A stretch of 64,000 bases of DNA from Terriglobales bacterium (GCA_035764005.1 DASTZZ010000072.1:1-64000), one strand, 5' to 3'; numbered from the stretch's first letter, positions 34,801-44,484 are shown. Made by a program: numbers and translations. The notes: generated by a model not told the origin, from the letters alone.

Positions 34801-35807
34801 TCCCGCAGGCTCCTGCCGGTGTGATGAAGAAAGAGGTTTTCGAGGCTCGGTTCAGAGATGTGAACGTCTGCCAGATCGATCGAATATGAAGCCGCCGTGC
34901 TCACGATTTCGGGAATCAGTGCGCCACCGCGACTGGCATAAAGATCGACGGCGCTGTCTCCGGTTGAACGGACTTCGGTGACGCCCGGCAGAGTACCGAG
35001 TCTCTCCAGCAATGGCGCCGGCTGCTGTGCAAAGCGCATGCGAAGCAAGAAGCCGCCCGGTATCGAAGCCTTTAAATCGTTCGGAGTGCCGGATGCGATG
35101 ATTCGTCCATGATCGATGATTGCGAGCCTCTGACACAGTGCGTCGGCTTCTTCCATGTTGTGCGTGGTCAGCAGGATCGTGCGACCTTTCTGGTTGTACT
35201 CGCGAATGATTTCCCAAAGCAGAAGTCGCGTCTGCGGATCGAGGCCAACGCTCGGCTCGTCGAGAAACAAGACTTGCGGATCGTGCATCATCGCGCGGGC
35301 AATGGAAACGCGCTGCATCATGCCACCGGAAAAGCCGCGGACTAATTCATCGGCTCGCTCGGTAAGCTTGAACCGATCGAGAAGTTCGGCCGCGCGTTGG
35401 CTGCGCTCGCGCGAGTTGAGCCCGAAGTAGGCGCCATGAAACTGCAGGATCTCGCGCGCAGTGAGCGAGAAATCGAGATTGGGTCGCTGCGCGACTACCC
35501 CGATCTGACGCTTGGCTGCAGTTTGATCTTGCCAGACATCGTATCCGCCCACGCAGGCGGTTCCGCTGGTTGGACGAATGCGAGTCGTCAATATGCCGAC
35601 GGTCGTTGACTTCCCTGCTCCATTGGGGCCGAGCAGCCCGAAAATCTCTCCTCGCGCAACATCGAGGTCGATGCCGTCCAGCGCCGTGATCTCCGGCTTA
35701 ACGTCTTTACTGCGCTTAGCCGCTGACGCAGGCGGCCGTCCTGCGGCAGCGGGCGGCACTGAGTGATACACCTTTCGTAATTCGCGTGTACGAATCGCTG
35801 AGTCCAT
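34797..35807 (-). CDS. ABC transporter ATP-binding protein (DrrA-like)
   Basis: A 336-residue ATPase. Walker A is GPNGAGKST (60-68), the signature is FSGGMMQR (around 158), Walker B is VLFLDEPSVGLDP, and the switch histidine is in LTTHNMEEAD. A Pro/Ala-rich insert of about 20 residues (PPAAAGRPPASAAKRSKD) interrupts the first strand region. A C-terminal domain of about 100 residues follows the nucleotide-binding domain, as in drug-exporting DrrA-type proteins. Coupled to the permease gene downstream. Confidence 0.93.
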   Translation of the reverse strand: MDSAIRTRELRKVYHSVPPAAAGRPPASAAKRSKDVKPEITALDGIDLDVARGEIFGLLGPNGAGKSTTVGILTTRIRPTSGTACVGGYDVWQDQTAAKRQIGVVAQRPNLDFSLTAREILQFHGAYFGLNSRERSQRAAELLDRFKLTERADELVRGFSGGMMQRVSIARAMMHDPQVLFLDEPSVGLDPQTRLLLWEIIREYNQKGRTILLTTHNMEEADALCQRLAIIDHGRIIASGTPNDLKASIPGGFLLRMRFAQQPAPLLERLGTLPGVTEVRSTGDSAVDLYASRGGALIPEIVSTAASYSIDLADVHISEPSLENLFLHHTGRSLRE

Positions 35808-35847
35808 AACGGGAATCCCCGGTAAGAATGACAGGTGGTTTGCAGTC

Positions 35848-36018
35848 TAACAGAACCGGCGGCGGTAGCCGGTGGGTCGGCCGCGGTTTTCGCGGCTGCG
35901 CTTCGATGCTGGTGGAGTAATCCGAGCACGCGGAAGTTGCTTACTGCAACGGAGTCAACCGGTGCTGGGCTTGGTCGCCCAGCACCGCCCCCCCCGCCTA
36001 CCGGCGGCGGTTCTGTTA
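35848..36018. repeat. Inverted repeat and strong hairpin between ABC ATPase and bamA
   Basis: Related outer arms TAACAGAACCGGCGGCGGTA (35848-35867) and its imperfect complement at 35999-36018 enclose a perfect 10-bp stem (GGTGCTGGGC / GCCCAGCACC, 35961-35970 and 35977-35986, 6-nt loop). The right arm covers the bamA stop codon at 36016-36018. No T-run follows the stem, so a REP-like element is more likely than a terminator. Confidence 0.7.
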
Positions 36019-38871
36019 GAACGTCGTGCTTACCGTGAAACGGAACGTCTTCTTCGGTTCACGCAGCACGTATGGGCTGCCGTACGTAATCAGCGCCTGC
36101 TGATACGTAAAGTCGCCGGCGGAGCCTGCGGGGAACATATCGCGCGTGATAAGCGATTTGTTGTTCACGATGGTATCGAGTCGCAGCGGGTTATAGGCGT
36201 AGTAAATGCGGAACGGGGCGTTCACGATCGGCAGCAATACCTGCAACTCGAGTCCAGTGGACATACGCGGCGTGTAGTTAGTTCCCGGAATGGGTTTGAG
36301 GTTCTTTTCGAACTGAACCTTTTGCGTGCCCACGCAATTGAAGTTGGCGTCGAAGGTCGAGCAGCCGAAAGGCGTGTTATTCAGGATATTCAGGTTCTCA
36401 GGCGTGAGATTTAGCTGACCTGGGAACGAGATGAAGTTCAGTCCAGCATCATTAAACGCCGCTAGTGTGACGTGGCTGACAATTGGAATGCGATATTCAA
36501 GATTTGTAAAGATGCTGGTATCGCCGCCGGCATAGATGATGGTCTGTGCCGGAACCGGAACCTGTATCGCTCCGCGCCTGGGGTTGGTTGGGTCAACCGG
36601 AACCAGCGTTCCGTCAGGATTCTGTAGCGGCACATTCACGCGGTTGGTGATGAAGACATATGGAGTAACGGTGCGAATGTCGAAGCCACGAATATCGTTC
36701 TCGCCGCCTATGTAAGAGCGCTCATACGGAGGCGCGACTTTGCCGTTATACCCGGTGATAAACGAGCCTTGTACGCGGAATCCGAGCGCGTTCCGGCCTT
36801 TGTTCATCGGGAACCAGTGCTTGTATTCGACGATCGGCCGGATGGTATTCACGTTTCCGCCGATGCCGGAAAATTCGCCAGCCAGGAACAGACTGGTTCC
36901 ACGGTGTGGCTGGAAGGGGCTGTCGATGCTGTTAAAGGTGAAGCTCGGCGTGATCTTGCTGGTGCGGATGCCGCGCAGAGAGTTGGGTCCGCTCACGCCA
37001 TCGAAATTGATGGCTTCAAAGTATTGCTGCGACGCGGTGCTGAACGTCTGAATGCTCGAAAGCTGATAGGAGTACGAGAGACCCACGCGCTTGAGCGATC
37101 GCCGGATTGGATAGCTCGAGGAAACGGTAAATCCTGTCTCTGACTGGCTGAAGTTCTGCAATGTATTCAGCACATCGGTCGGCAGATTCAGATTTGTGCC
37201 GGTAAGGATCGAGTAGTTCTTGGCAGCGTTGAAATCATATCGGCTGGTGTAGACGGTGAAGCCGAGCTGCAGCGGACGATCAAACGCATATGGCTCTGTA
37301 AATCCGAACAGGATGCTCCGCTGCAGATTGCCCAGATTGGCGGACATCGTGAGCGTCTCGCCAAGTCCAAGAAAATTATTCGTCTCGTAGTTGATGCCGA
37401 TAAACGATCCCGCCAGCCCACTCACGCCGCCTTGAAGACCTATGCTGTTCTTGCCTTTTTCTTTGACCTTCAGCGTGAGATCGACGGTACCGTCCTGGAC
37501 GTTCTGTTTAACATCGGAATCCTGTTCGACTTTTAGCGGCTCGAAGTAGTTGAGCTGGTTAAGACGCAAAAGGCTGTATTCCCAGAGTCGGCTGTTGTAA
37601 ACCTGCCCTTCTTCCAGCGCCAGCTCACGGCGGATGACCTTGTCGCGGGTAGTGGTGTTACCCGTAAATTCGATTCTGCGCACTGAGAACTGCTTGCCTT
37701 CGTCAAGGTCAATGCTCAACGAAACGGCCTTCTTCTCTTCGTCGATGTCGGTATTGGGCACCGCACTGAAGTTGATGTATCCCAGTTCGCCGTAAGCTTT
37801 TCGCAGGTTTTCAAGACCCTTGGCGATCGACTCGCGATTGAAGATGTCGCCATCTTTGATCGGGAACTGGGCCCGGAGAGCCTTCATGTTCGTGATGGCT
37901 TTGCCGCCGGTGAAGGTAATCGTCCCCAGTTTGTATTTGTCGCCTTCCTGAATCGGAACGGTGATATCCACGACTTTGCCGCCGTGCCGGCCAATGTAGG
38001 GAAAGCCGGGTTTGGTATCGCGAATTTTGGTCTTTGGATCGTCAACCAGAACCTTGAAGTAGCCCTTGGTTTGGTAGTAGAAGCGGACTCGTTCCGCGTC
38101 TTCGTCCAGCTTGGTGGCGTCGTAGGTGCGGGCAAAGAGGTTCTCGAGAATCAGAGAGTGCGGGATGCCGATGGGCTTCAAATTCTTCATCGCCGATCGA
38201 AGTTCTCGACTGGGCACTTTCTTGTTGCCATCGAACTTGATCCTGCCGACCTTGACCTTCGGTCCTTCCTTCACCACGAAATCAATACTCACAGCCGCCG
38301 GAGGAATCTTATGAATTTCGGTGCGGATGGTGGCGAACTGGCGACCGTGCTCGGCGAGCAGGTCCTTCAGAATAACTTCAGCGTGCTTGACCTTGGTCGG
38401 ATCGTATTGGCTTTCCTGCGAAAGCCCGACCTTCTCTTTTTTGAAGCGATCGAGAACGTCGCTATTCGTGACCGAATTCAGACCGATGTACTTGATCTCG
38501 CGGATTGTTGGCTTCTCGGTGACGTAGACGTTAATGATCACGCCCTTTTGCGTGTCCTCGCGCTCAAAGCGGATATCGTCAAAGTAGCCGGTGTTCCAAA
38601 GGGAGTTGAAGTCACGCTCCAGGGATTGCGGATCGTAGACGTCGCCAGGCCGGGTGAACATGCGCGCTCGAATGGTGTCGGCAGGTATTCGCCGCTGGCC
38701 GTGAATGAGGATGTTATCGACGAGCGTTTGTTGGGCGCTAAGGCTGCAGCAACAGAGCAGAAAGCAAAGCAGAACGAGTGAACTGAGACAGCGAAACAGG
38801 CTCAGTCGGCGGAAGCCAACGGGCCCATCCGCAGTGTTCAGGCAAATAAAAATAGGAAGCCCCTCTACCAC
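36016..38871 (-). CDS. bamA: Outer membrane protein assembly factor BamA
   Basis: About 951 residues. An export signal (FRCLSSLVLLCFLLCCCSLSAQ) is followed by five POTRA repeats (for example ILIHGQRRIPADTIRARMFTRPGD; KVGRIKFDGNKKVPSRELRSAM; VRRIEFTGNTTTRDKVIRREL) and a 16-strand Omp85 barrel with the lid-lock motif region (ERSYIGGENDIRGFD), ending in an aromatic residue (VSTTF). It inserts beta-barrel proteins into the outer membrane. The start is uncertain: the frame is open to a GTG at 38994, but that lies at the edge of a dispersed repeat; I use the internal GTG at 38871. The protein is longer than the Escherichia coli one (about 810) because of barrel loops. Confidence 0.92.
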   Translation of the reverse strand: MVEGLPIFICLNTADGPVGFRRLSLFRCLSSLVLLCFLLCCCSLSAQQTLVDNILIHGQRRIPADTIRARMFTRPGDVYDPQSLERDFNSLWNTGYFDDIRFEREDTQKGVIINVYVTEKPTIREIKYIGLNSVTNSDVLDRFKKEKVGLSQESQYDPTKVKHAEVILKDLLAEHGRQFATIRTEIHKIPPAAVSIDFVVKEGPKVKVGRIKFDGNKKVPSRELRSAMKNLKPIGIPHSLILENLFARTYDATKLDEDAERVRFYYQTKGYFKVLVDDPKTKIRDTKPGFPYIGRHGGKVVDITVPIQEGDKYKLGTITFTGGKAITNMKALRAQFPIKDGDIFNRESIAKGLENLRKAYGELGYINFSAVPNTDIDEEKKAVSLSIDLDEGKQFSVRRIEFTGNTTTRDKVIRRELALEEGQVYNSRLWEYSLLRLNQLNYFEPLKVEQDSDVKQNVQDGTVDLTLKVKEKGKNSIGLQGGVSGLAGSFIGINYETNNFLGLGETLTMSANLGNLQRSILFGFTEPYAFDRPLQLGFTVYTSRYDFNAAKNYSILTGTNLNLPTDVLNTLQNFSQSETGFTVSSSYPIRRSLKRVGLSYSYQLSSIQTFSTASQQYFEAINFDGVSGPNSLRGIRTSKITPSFTFNSIDSPFQPHRGTSLFLAGEFSGIGGNVNTIRPIVEYKHWFPMNKGRNALGFRVQGSFITGYNGKVAPPYERSYIGGENDIRGFDIRTVTPYVFITNRVNVPLQNPDGTLVPVDPTNPRRGAIQVPVPAQTIIYAGGDTSIFTNLEYRIPIVSHVTLAAFNDAGLNFISFPGQLNLTPENLNILNNTPFGCSTFDANFNCVGTQKVQFEKNLKPIPGTNYTPRMSTGLELQVLLPIVNAPFRIYYAYNPLRLDTIVNNKSLITRDMFPAGSAGDFTYQQALITYGSPYVLREPKKTFRFTVSTTF

Positions 38872-39001
38872 AAGTATGAATTCGTGGAGGAATTCACAAT
38901 TATATGAGACGGCGTAGATACCATCAAAGCAATCCGACCACAGCCGCCGTAAAAAGTTGTGAAGCCTAAGGTTATCGCTGGGGATGAAAGTCACACTCCT
39001 T

Positions 39002-39140
39002 TGTCATTCCGAACGCAGGCTCACGCGTGTAGTTCGCGTGGGCCGAAGAGAGGAATCCCTACAAACTCCGAGATGCATAGTGGCGACAGCATTGAAATCA
39101 GTAGGGATTCCTCCGCCAACAACAGGCGTCGGAATGACAG
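39002..39140. repeat. Dispersed-type inverted repeat (GTCATTCCGA ... TCGGAATGAC)
   Basis: Outer arms GTCATTCCGA (near 39003) and TCGGAATGAC (near 39129), and inner arms GAGGAATCCCTAC (39050-39062) and GTAGGGATTCCTC (39101-39113), are perfect complements. The element lies between the transglutaminase-like gene and bamA and just upstream of the bamA start region. Confidence 0.75.
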
Positions 39141-39148
39141 GAAAAACG

Positions 39149-40243
39149 CTACGGCAGTTGTGGAATGGGATAGATTCCCGCGCGCCGCGCATCGGCGATT
39201 CCGATTTTTGTGATCTGCGACGGCTGGAATCGTGCGAGACCGTGATCGGCACTCTCGACGGCTTTGTCGAAGGTCACCCGGCCGGTAAGCGCGACGTCGA
39301 TGTAGATGTACCTGTCGGAGTTCTCGCCAGCCTTCACGCCGACATAAGCGTGTCCGGGAACGAGGACGATGACCGGCTCCATTGCCAGATTCTCGAACGC
39401 CGAGGCGAAGAGCACGGCCGCATCGATGCAATTGGCGGAGCTCGCGATGATGCTCTCACGGGGTGTGCGAATGCGTTCGCTTACGTCAGGATTGGAGCCG
39501 AAGGTGAGCGAGCTCTTCACATATGACAGCTTCTGCTTCTGCAGAGCGTTGTAGATGGCGCGCGCTTCGAGTCGAGTTTCGTGCTCCTGACCGGCAGCGT
39601 CTTTCCATTCTTCATAGCCTGGTAGGCGACGTCCGGGCATCAGCTCTTTGGCGTGACTGAGCACGCGTTCAACGCGCGGATCGTGGGGCGTTACCCACGA
39701 CGCGATGAACTGTGCGTACTTGAATCCCTGTCCCCAGAACATGTCTTCAACTGCGCGCAATCGAACTGGGACTGTGCTGTTGTACACACTCTTGCCGCTT
39801 CCATCGCTGATTTGGATCTGGGCCGTTGCAGGCGCGATTTCGCGATTGTGATAGAGCCGCGGAAGAAATGATGGAGCGAAGATGAATGTCCGCACGGCTC
39901 CTGCCGGGATGTTTACCATCTGCACTTCCTGATCGCTCCAGCCGACAACCTTTACGGCAATGCGGTAGCGTTGATCGCTGTCGGTTGAGTTGGAGACGTT
40001 GACAGAAACAACGCCCCACTTACGCTGATCAGGGCTTTGCAGCGAAGCGTAGTTCGCGAATGCCGGAAAAACATCTCCGTCGATGCCAGACTCGATTTTG
40101 AACGTGGGCTCAGGATTGCGAATCGTGCGGACCGGACGCGTGACGTCGGGCTTATCGAAATCGCCGCCGGCGACCGCCGAACCCGAAAGCAGGAGGCCGA
40201 AAAGAGCCGCCCAGGCAAGATGAATTTTGGCGCGGAACTTCAT
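39149..40243 (-). CDS. Exported transglutaminase-like protein, hypothetical
   Basis: A 364-residue protein with a signal peptide (AAFGLLLSGSAVAG-like, cleaved near residue 26). The first half (about 40-165) looks like a beta-sandwich. The second half contains a transglutaminase-like core with candidate catalytic C272 (SSANCIDAAVLFASAF) and H298 (VPGHAYVGV), and an aspartate in YIDVALTG. The family resembles periplasmic transglutaminase-like cysteine proteins. The substrate is unknown. It lies upstream of bamA across the inverted repeat. Confidence 0.7.
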   Translation of the reverse strand: MKFRAKIHLAWAALFGLLLSGSAVAGGDFDKPDVTRPVRTIRNPEPTFKIESGIDGDVFPAFANYASLQSPDQRKWGVVSVNVSNSTDSDQRYRIAVKVVGWSDQEVQMVNIPAGAVRTFIFAPSFLPRLYHNREIAPATAQIQISDGSGKSVYNSTVPVRLRAVEDMFWGQGFKYAQFIASWVTPHDPRVERVLSHAKELMPGRRLPGYEEWKDAAGQEHETRLEARAIYNALQKQKLSYVKSSLTFGSNPDVSERIRTPRESIIASSANCIDAAVLFASAFENLAMEPVIVLVPGHAYVGVKAGENSDRYIYIDVALTGRVTFDKAVESADHGLARFQPSQITKIGIADARRAGIYPIPQLP

Positions 40244-40380
40244 CTATTTCGAGGGTACCGGGCTGAAAACAAAGCACAATCCAGAGGAACCCTTAGTAGG
40301 GTAAGTAGCGGGCTAAGGTGCATCTAAGGATGGGGGCTAACACCAAGGTCACCATACCGGGTAAGGTGTTTCGAGTTTCA

Positions 40381-40461
40381 GTTTCAAGTTTCGGTCAAAG
40401 CCTATTCACCCATTTCGCTCGAAACTGGCTTTGCGGAAATCTGAAGCGCGAAACTTGAAAC
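40381..40461. repeat. 13-nt inverted repeat upstream of the cysteine desulfurase gene
   Basis: GTTTCAAGTTTCG (40381-40393) and CGAAACTTGAAAC (40449-40461) are perfect complements 55 bp apart in the 284-bp divergent interval. The left arm is preceded by a degenerate direct repeat (GTTTCGAGTTTCA). Confidence 0.7.
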
Positions 40462-40527
40462 GCCTTTTCTAGGTGCGCGTCACTTTCGCGTCCGCTCTTC
40501 CCAGCGCTGTAAACTTCTATTGAGCTC

Positions 40528-41712
40528 ATGAAGCTTCCCATCTATCTCGATAACCACGCCACCACAGAAGTGGACCCGCGTGTTCTCGAAGCTATGCTTC
40601 CCTACTTCTCTGAGAAGTTCGGCAACGCGGCCAGCCGTAGCCATCAGTTCGGCTGGGAGGCAGAGCAGGCAGTGGAGACTGCCCGCGAGCAAGTCGCAAA
40701 GCTGGTCGGCGCGAGTGCCAAGGAGATCATCTTCACCTCAGGAGCGACTGAGAGCGACAATCTCGCTATCAAAGGCATAGCCGAGGCTTGCGGCGATAGG
40801 GGTGATCACATTATTACTGCGGCCACAGAGCATAAGGCCGTGCTCGACAGCTGCAAGCATTTAGAGAAACAAGGGTACCGAGTCACTTACTTAAGCGTTG
40901 CAAGCGATGGCCTGCTCAGCCTCGAAGAACTGAAAGCAGCTTTCACGGATAAAACCATTCTTGTCACCATCATGTACGCCAATAACGAAGTTGGCGTGCT
41001 CCAGCCGATTGCAGAGATTAGCAGGCTTTGTCATCAACGCGGCGTGCCGTTTCACTGCGATGCGGTCCAGGCAATCGGGAAGGTTCCAGTGGACGTGAAT
41101 CGCGACGGCATCGACATGATGTCAATCACCGCCCACAAGCTTTATGGGCCCAAGGGAGCGGGTGCGCTGTATGTCCGGGGCAAGAGCCCCTACGTGCGGG
41201 CCGCGGCGCAGATCGACGGCGGAGGCCACGAGCACGGGATGCGATCTGGAACCCTGAACGTGCCCGGCATTGTGGGGCTGGGGAAAGCCTGCGAGCTCGC
41301 AAGGCAGGAGATGCCGCACGAATCGCGCCGCATCGCCGCTCTGCGCGACAAGCTAAGGTACCAGCTCGAAGAGAATCTTAATGATGTCCACGTCAACGGC
41401 AGCATGGAACATCGGCTACCTGGGAACTTGAACATTCGGTTTGGCGGAGTCGATAGCGAGTCGCTGCTGATGGGCATCAATGATATTGCGGTATCCACCG
41501 GAGCAGCATGCACTGCGGCAAAGATTGAGCCTTCTTACGTACTCAAAGCGATGGGCCTCACCGACGAGGAAGCAAACAGCACGCTCAGATTTGGCATAGG
41601 CCGCTTCAACACTGAAGCCGAGATTGACTACGCTGCCGGGCGAGTCATCGAGACCGTGAAAAAGCTGCGCGAGCTTTCATCGTTCGGAATGGAGCGAGCA
41701 GTCGGGCAGTGA
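40528..41712 (+). CDS. Cysteine desulfurase (NifS/IscS family)
   Basis: A 394-residue PLP enzyme that removes sulfur from cysteine for Fe-S cluster and thionucleoside synthesis. The N-terminus is [19 protein letters not shown]. The PLP lysine is K204 ([12 protein letters not shown]), H101 is in [10 protein letters not shown], and the sulfur-carrying cysteine is C328 ([21 protein letters not shown]). The short loop around the cysteine and overall length match IscS/NifS rather than SufS. No iscU or iscR is adjacent; rnpB follows. Confidence 0.93.
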   Translation: MKLPIYLDNHATTEVDPRVLEAMLPYFSEKFGNAASRSHQFGWEAEQAVETAREQVAKLVGASAKEIIFTSGATESDNLAIKGIAEACGDRGDHIITAATEHKAVLDSCKHLEKQGYRVTYLSVASDGLLSLEELKAAFTDKTILVTIMYANNEVGVLQPIAEISRLCHQRGVPFHCDAVQAIGKVPVDVNRDGIDMMSITAHKLYGPKGAGALYVRGKSPYVRAAAQIDGGGHEHGMRSGTLNVPGIVGLGKACELARQEMPHESRRIAALRDKLRYQLEENLNDVHVNGSMEHRLPGNLNIRFGGVDSESLLMGINDIAVSTGAACTAAKIEPSYVLKAMGLTDEEANSTLRFGIGRFNTEAEIDYAAGRVIETVKKLRELSSFGMERAVGQ

Positions 41713-41795
41713 GACGCTGGCCAACTTTCATCCTGCGAAAGCGACTACACCCACATATCTTTTGCCCTTATCGCCTTCCGCGTAGGAAGCTGCGT

Positions 41796-41823
41796 CCGAC
41801 CTGCCAGGGCATGAATCTATAAT
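41796..41823 (+). promoter_or_regulatory. Predicted promoter of rnpB
   Basis: A perfect TATAAT (41818-41823) lies 6-7 bp before the first paired base of the RNase P RNA. A weak -35 (CCGACC, 41796-41801) is 16 bp upstream of it. Confidence 0.6.
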
Positions 41824-41826
41824 GAA

Positions 41827-42216
41827 GAAGCAAGTGGACCGGACGGTCGCCTTGGCTTGTCCAGGGAGGAAAGTCCGAACTCCGCAGAGCAGTGTGCCGG
41901 ATAACGTCCGGGATTCCGGTTTCAAGGCCGGAAGACGGCTAGTGCCACAGAAAAAATACCGTCCCGGCTCGCCGGGATAAGGGTGAAAAGGTGCGGTAAG
42001 AGCGCACCGCCTGAACAGCAATGTTCAGGGCACGGTAAACCCCACACGGAGCAAGACCAAATAGGAAGGAAGCCCGCTTAGGCGGACACGCGCCGGCTCG
42101 GCGCGTCACAACCTTCGGGTAGGTCGCATGAGCGCGTCAGCGATGGCGCGCCAAGAGGAATGATCGTCATCCGCCTCATGCGGACACAGAATTCGGCTTA
42201 CAGGTCCACTTGCCTT
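41827..42216 (+). ncRNA. rnpB: RNase P RNA, bacterial type A
   Basis: About 390 nt. The 5' and 3' ends pair (GCAAGTGGACC at 41830 with GGTCCACTTGC at 42203). Conserved core elements are present in order: GAGGAAAGTCCGAACTCC, the ACAGAAA segment, GGTAAACCCC, and ATTCGGCTTACAGGTCCACTT near the 3' end. It is the ribozyme that cleaves pre-tRNA leaders; its protein partner RnpA is at 18612. The ends are estimated to within a few bases. Confidence 0.95.
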
Positions 42217-42253
42217 ACTTTCCCTGGTCCGCACTTAAGCATCAACAATAAGA

Positions 42254-42285
42254 AGCCGCATGGATGCTATTGCACCCATGCGGCT
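42254..42285. terminator. Stem-loop downstream of rnpB, possible terminator
   Basis: A 10-bp stem (AGCCGCATGG / CCATGCGGCT) with a 12-nt loop lies about 40 bp after the RNase P RNA. The downstream sequence GACTTGTTGGTT is only moderately T-rich, so termination is likely but not certain. Confidence 0.5.
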
Positions 42286-42313
42286 GACTTGTTGGTTCCT
42301 CTATTCAGGGCGC

Positions 42314-42805
42314 TTATTGGCTGCAAGCAAGATTCAACGGATGATTAGCGTCCCACAGGATGTTTGAGAACGGCTTTCCGTTGCTGCCGCTCAGGCCAAA
42401 ACGCAGCGTTCCATCCATTGTGAAAGTGCCGGCGTCTCCAGTCCATACCGAGTGGAAAGGCACCTCATAGGTCGAGGCCACGGCGTTGAAGTTCTGGCTC
42501 GCTTCAAGGTTCAGCCGATACGGAGCAGCCCCCCATTCCGGGTGCGACCCATCGTTGTGGAACAGAACGTGGACGGTCACGTTGTTACCGTTTACCTGAT
42601 AGTTCACCTCAGTGTAGCCATCGGCTTCCACGAGAGACTGGTTGTTATTGCAGGCGTTGTACATAACGACTCCGCCGTCAATTGAGAGCTTGCCACCTTG
42701 CACATCTTGCGCTGACTTCTTTCCATTTTGCGCGGCCATAGCTCCAGGCAAGGCAAGTACCAAGCTCAAGGACAACATAGACAACAAGAGTTTTGTGCTT
42801 CTCAT
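42314..42805 (-). CDS. Secreted protein, hypothetical
   Basis: A 163-residue exported protein. The ATG at 42805 follows a strong AAGGAGGG and gives a typical signal peptide (STKLLLSMLSLSLVLALPGAMAAQ). The mature part is beta-rich (VVMYNACNNNQSLVEADGY, VNYQVNGNNVTVHVLFHND) with two cysteines, one early (YNAC) and one at the C-terminus (NLACSQ), that may pair. I do not recognise a family. It is transcribed toward rnpB and stands alone. Confidence 0.7.
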   Translation of the reverse strand: MRSTKLLLSMLSLSLVLALPGAMAAQNGKKSAQDVQGGKLSIDGGVVMYNACNNNQSLVEADGYTEVNYQVNGNNVTVHVLFHNDGSHPEWGAAPYRLNLEASQNFNAVASTYEVPFHSVWTGDAGTFTMDGTLRFGLSGSNGKPFSNILWDANHPLNLACSQ

Positions 42806-43070
42806 CAAATTCCCTCCTTCTCGGTGGGGATTTCCGAGCACGAGAAAATGATTACACGACTGACCCGTTTTGGGAGAGCATCATTTCAAACCAAAGTCAT
42901 GTCACAGGCGAACGCCCGCGTGCAAGCAAGATTCCATCTGGCATTGGTCGAATGGACTGGTCCCGTTCCCTTCGTGCGAAGGTCTATGCCCGCCCGTACA
43001 TGTCCTTTAGTAATCGAGCTACACGTATGATTCGTGATGAGCGTGTGCGAGGACTGCGCCGCGGTTGGAG

Positions 43071-43622
43071 TCAGTGATGACGTCCCACGCGCGCAGCCGT
43101 GGCGTGATGAGAAGGATGAGGCGGAATCTCTTCCGATTCGAAGATGTGCTCCGCTTCCGTCGATTGCGGATGAGGAATGGTCTCTAACAGTCGAGCGCAG
43201 CGATTCCAGCGCAAAATGGCCTCATCGTTGGCTCGTCCGCGCAGCCGCTCAGCACTCTCGAACTGGCGCATTGCTTCTTCAAGCTCCGCGGCAATCGCCT
43301 GCGGAGGGCGCCCCACGCGCAACTGCGCTTTTGCGTGTCGCTCGTGCAAAATGCCGGTGTAATAACAGCGGGCATACTCTTCTTCGAGAGCATTGAAAAT
43401 CGCTGCCGCCTCGTTGAAGCGGTCTTTCGCCCCGCCACTGAACTGATCAGTAATAGACAGCCCCAGAACGCGCTGAGCCATCTGGTTCAACGGATCGACA
43501 GCAAGCACGTCGCGGCAGATTGATTCCGCCTCTTCCGGCTCGTTGAGATAGCGATAGCGCTCAGCCTTGGCAATTGCCGCACCAATACCAGCTGAAGAAA
43601 TGGTTTTGAGTTTCAATTCCAT
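43071..43622 (-). CDS. TPR-like helical protein, hypothetical
   Basis: A 183-residue, mainly helical protein. Segments such as KAERYRYLNEPEEAESICRD with VLAVDPLNQMAQRVLG form a TPR pair, and a second helical pair follows (EAAAIFNALEEEYARCYYTG, then AAELEEAMRQFESAERLRG). The C-terminus is His/Glu-rich. The ATG at 43622 follows GAGGTG. It lies 31 bp after frdD on the same strand and may be the last gene of the frd operon; a role with fumarate reductase is not established. Confidence 0.65.
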   Translation of the reverse strand: MELKLKTISSAGIGAAIAKAERYRYLNEPEEAESICRDVLAVDPLNQMAQRVLGLSITDQFSGGAKDRFNEAAAIFNALEEEYARCYYTGILHERHAKAQLRVGRPPQAIAAELEEAMRQFESAERLRGRANDEAILRWNRCARLLETIPHPQSTEAEHIFESEEIPPHPSHHATAARVGRHH

Positions 43623-43653
43623 CGTGCACCTCGACAAATCTTCCCCAGGTGTT

Positions 43654-44004
43654 TCACAGCCTGATCACTAAATAAGCCGCTGCTAGTGTTCCAATTACCG
43701 CCACACCATAACAGGCTGCGAACACCATCTCGTTTAGATGTTTGATCTGCAAGCCGTCATAAAGCGTGTAGCGGAAACGGTGAGCGAAGTGAAACAGCGG
43801 CAACGAACAGACAACGAGCAGGTAAATGCGTGTGATCGGAGACTGCAGCAGCGCGAGCATTCCTGCGAGGGCCGGAGTATGAACCCAGCCCAGCGGCACT
43901 GCTATCCCAAAAAGGAACAGCTGCGCCGGAAGAAAAAGCGCGGCGACAACTCCGCCGGCGCTGAAAAGCGTCCAGAAGATAGGCTCGGTTTCTTTGTTCA
44001 CCAT
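43654..44004 (-). CDS. frdD: Fumarate reductase subunit D
   Basis: A 116-residue membrane anchor with three helices, beginning MVNKETEPIFWTLFSAGGVVAALFLP, the typical FrdD start, followed by a conserved LPLFHFAHRFRYTLYDGL in the second half. With FrdC it forms the quinone-binding anchor for FrdAB. It follows frdC by 9 bp. Confidence 0.92.
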   Translation of the reverse strand: MVNKETEPIFWTLFSAGGVVAALFLPAQLFLFGIAVPLGWVHTPALAGMLALLQSPITRIYLLVVCSLPLFHFAHRFRYTLYDGLQIKHLNEMVFAACYGVAVIGTLAAAYLVIRL

Positions 44005-44013
44005 AATTCCTCC

Positions 44014-44484
44014 TCAGCGGGTGAGAACAACGGCGAAGATGATCGCGCTGATCGCAATCCAAGCCACGTATTGTGGCCCAGAAATCAGCAAACCGGGAAG
44101 GCGAATTCCACGAATGCGCACAGCTATAGCTTTCGGCGCCAAATTGAACCACGTAATCGAGTGGAGCAATAGAAACGCAAAGGCAACTATGTTGATCGTT
44201 ATCATCCACGGGGAAGACATTCGATGCAGGAAACGCGTGTAAGCATCGGCACCGCTGCTGATCGCGCGGATCTGAACCAGAAGCAGGGCCACCGCCCACG
44301 CGACCGCAACGCTGCTCAACTCACGCAAGATGAACTTCACATACGCCGACTTGCCCAACCACCAGTAAGTCGAAATCGGAGGCCGATACCAGCGCGGATG
44401 AAATTCGGTGTAAGTCGGAGCTGTTTCCTGTTGTGGCGCGAGTGGCGGACGAATTGGAGCGGGTGCCTGTCCTGCTTTGCTCAT
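44014..44484 (-). CDS. frdC: Fumarate reductase subunit C
   Basis: A 156-residue membrane anchor. The start at 44484 overlaps the frdB stop by ATGA. The N-terminal 35 residues are a Pro/Ala-rich extension ([14 protein letters not shown]), then [18 protein letters not shown] and three helices, including [25 protein letters not shown], which is the FrdC signature. The longer open frame into frdB is rejected. Confidence 0.92.
   Translation of the reverse strand: MSKAGQAPAPIRPPLAPQQETAPTYTEFHPRWYRPPISTYWWLGKSAYVKFILRELSSVAVAWAVALLLVQIRAISSGADAYTRFLHRMSSPWMITINIVAFAFLLLHSITWFNLAPKAIAVRIRGIRLPGLLISGPQYVAWIAISAIIFAVVLTR

Noticed and set aside
35961-35986. Intrinsic terminator of bamA
   Set aside because: The 10-bp stem is strong but no T-run follows on either strand, and matching repeats flank it, so a REP-type element is more likely.
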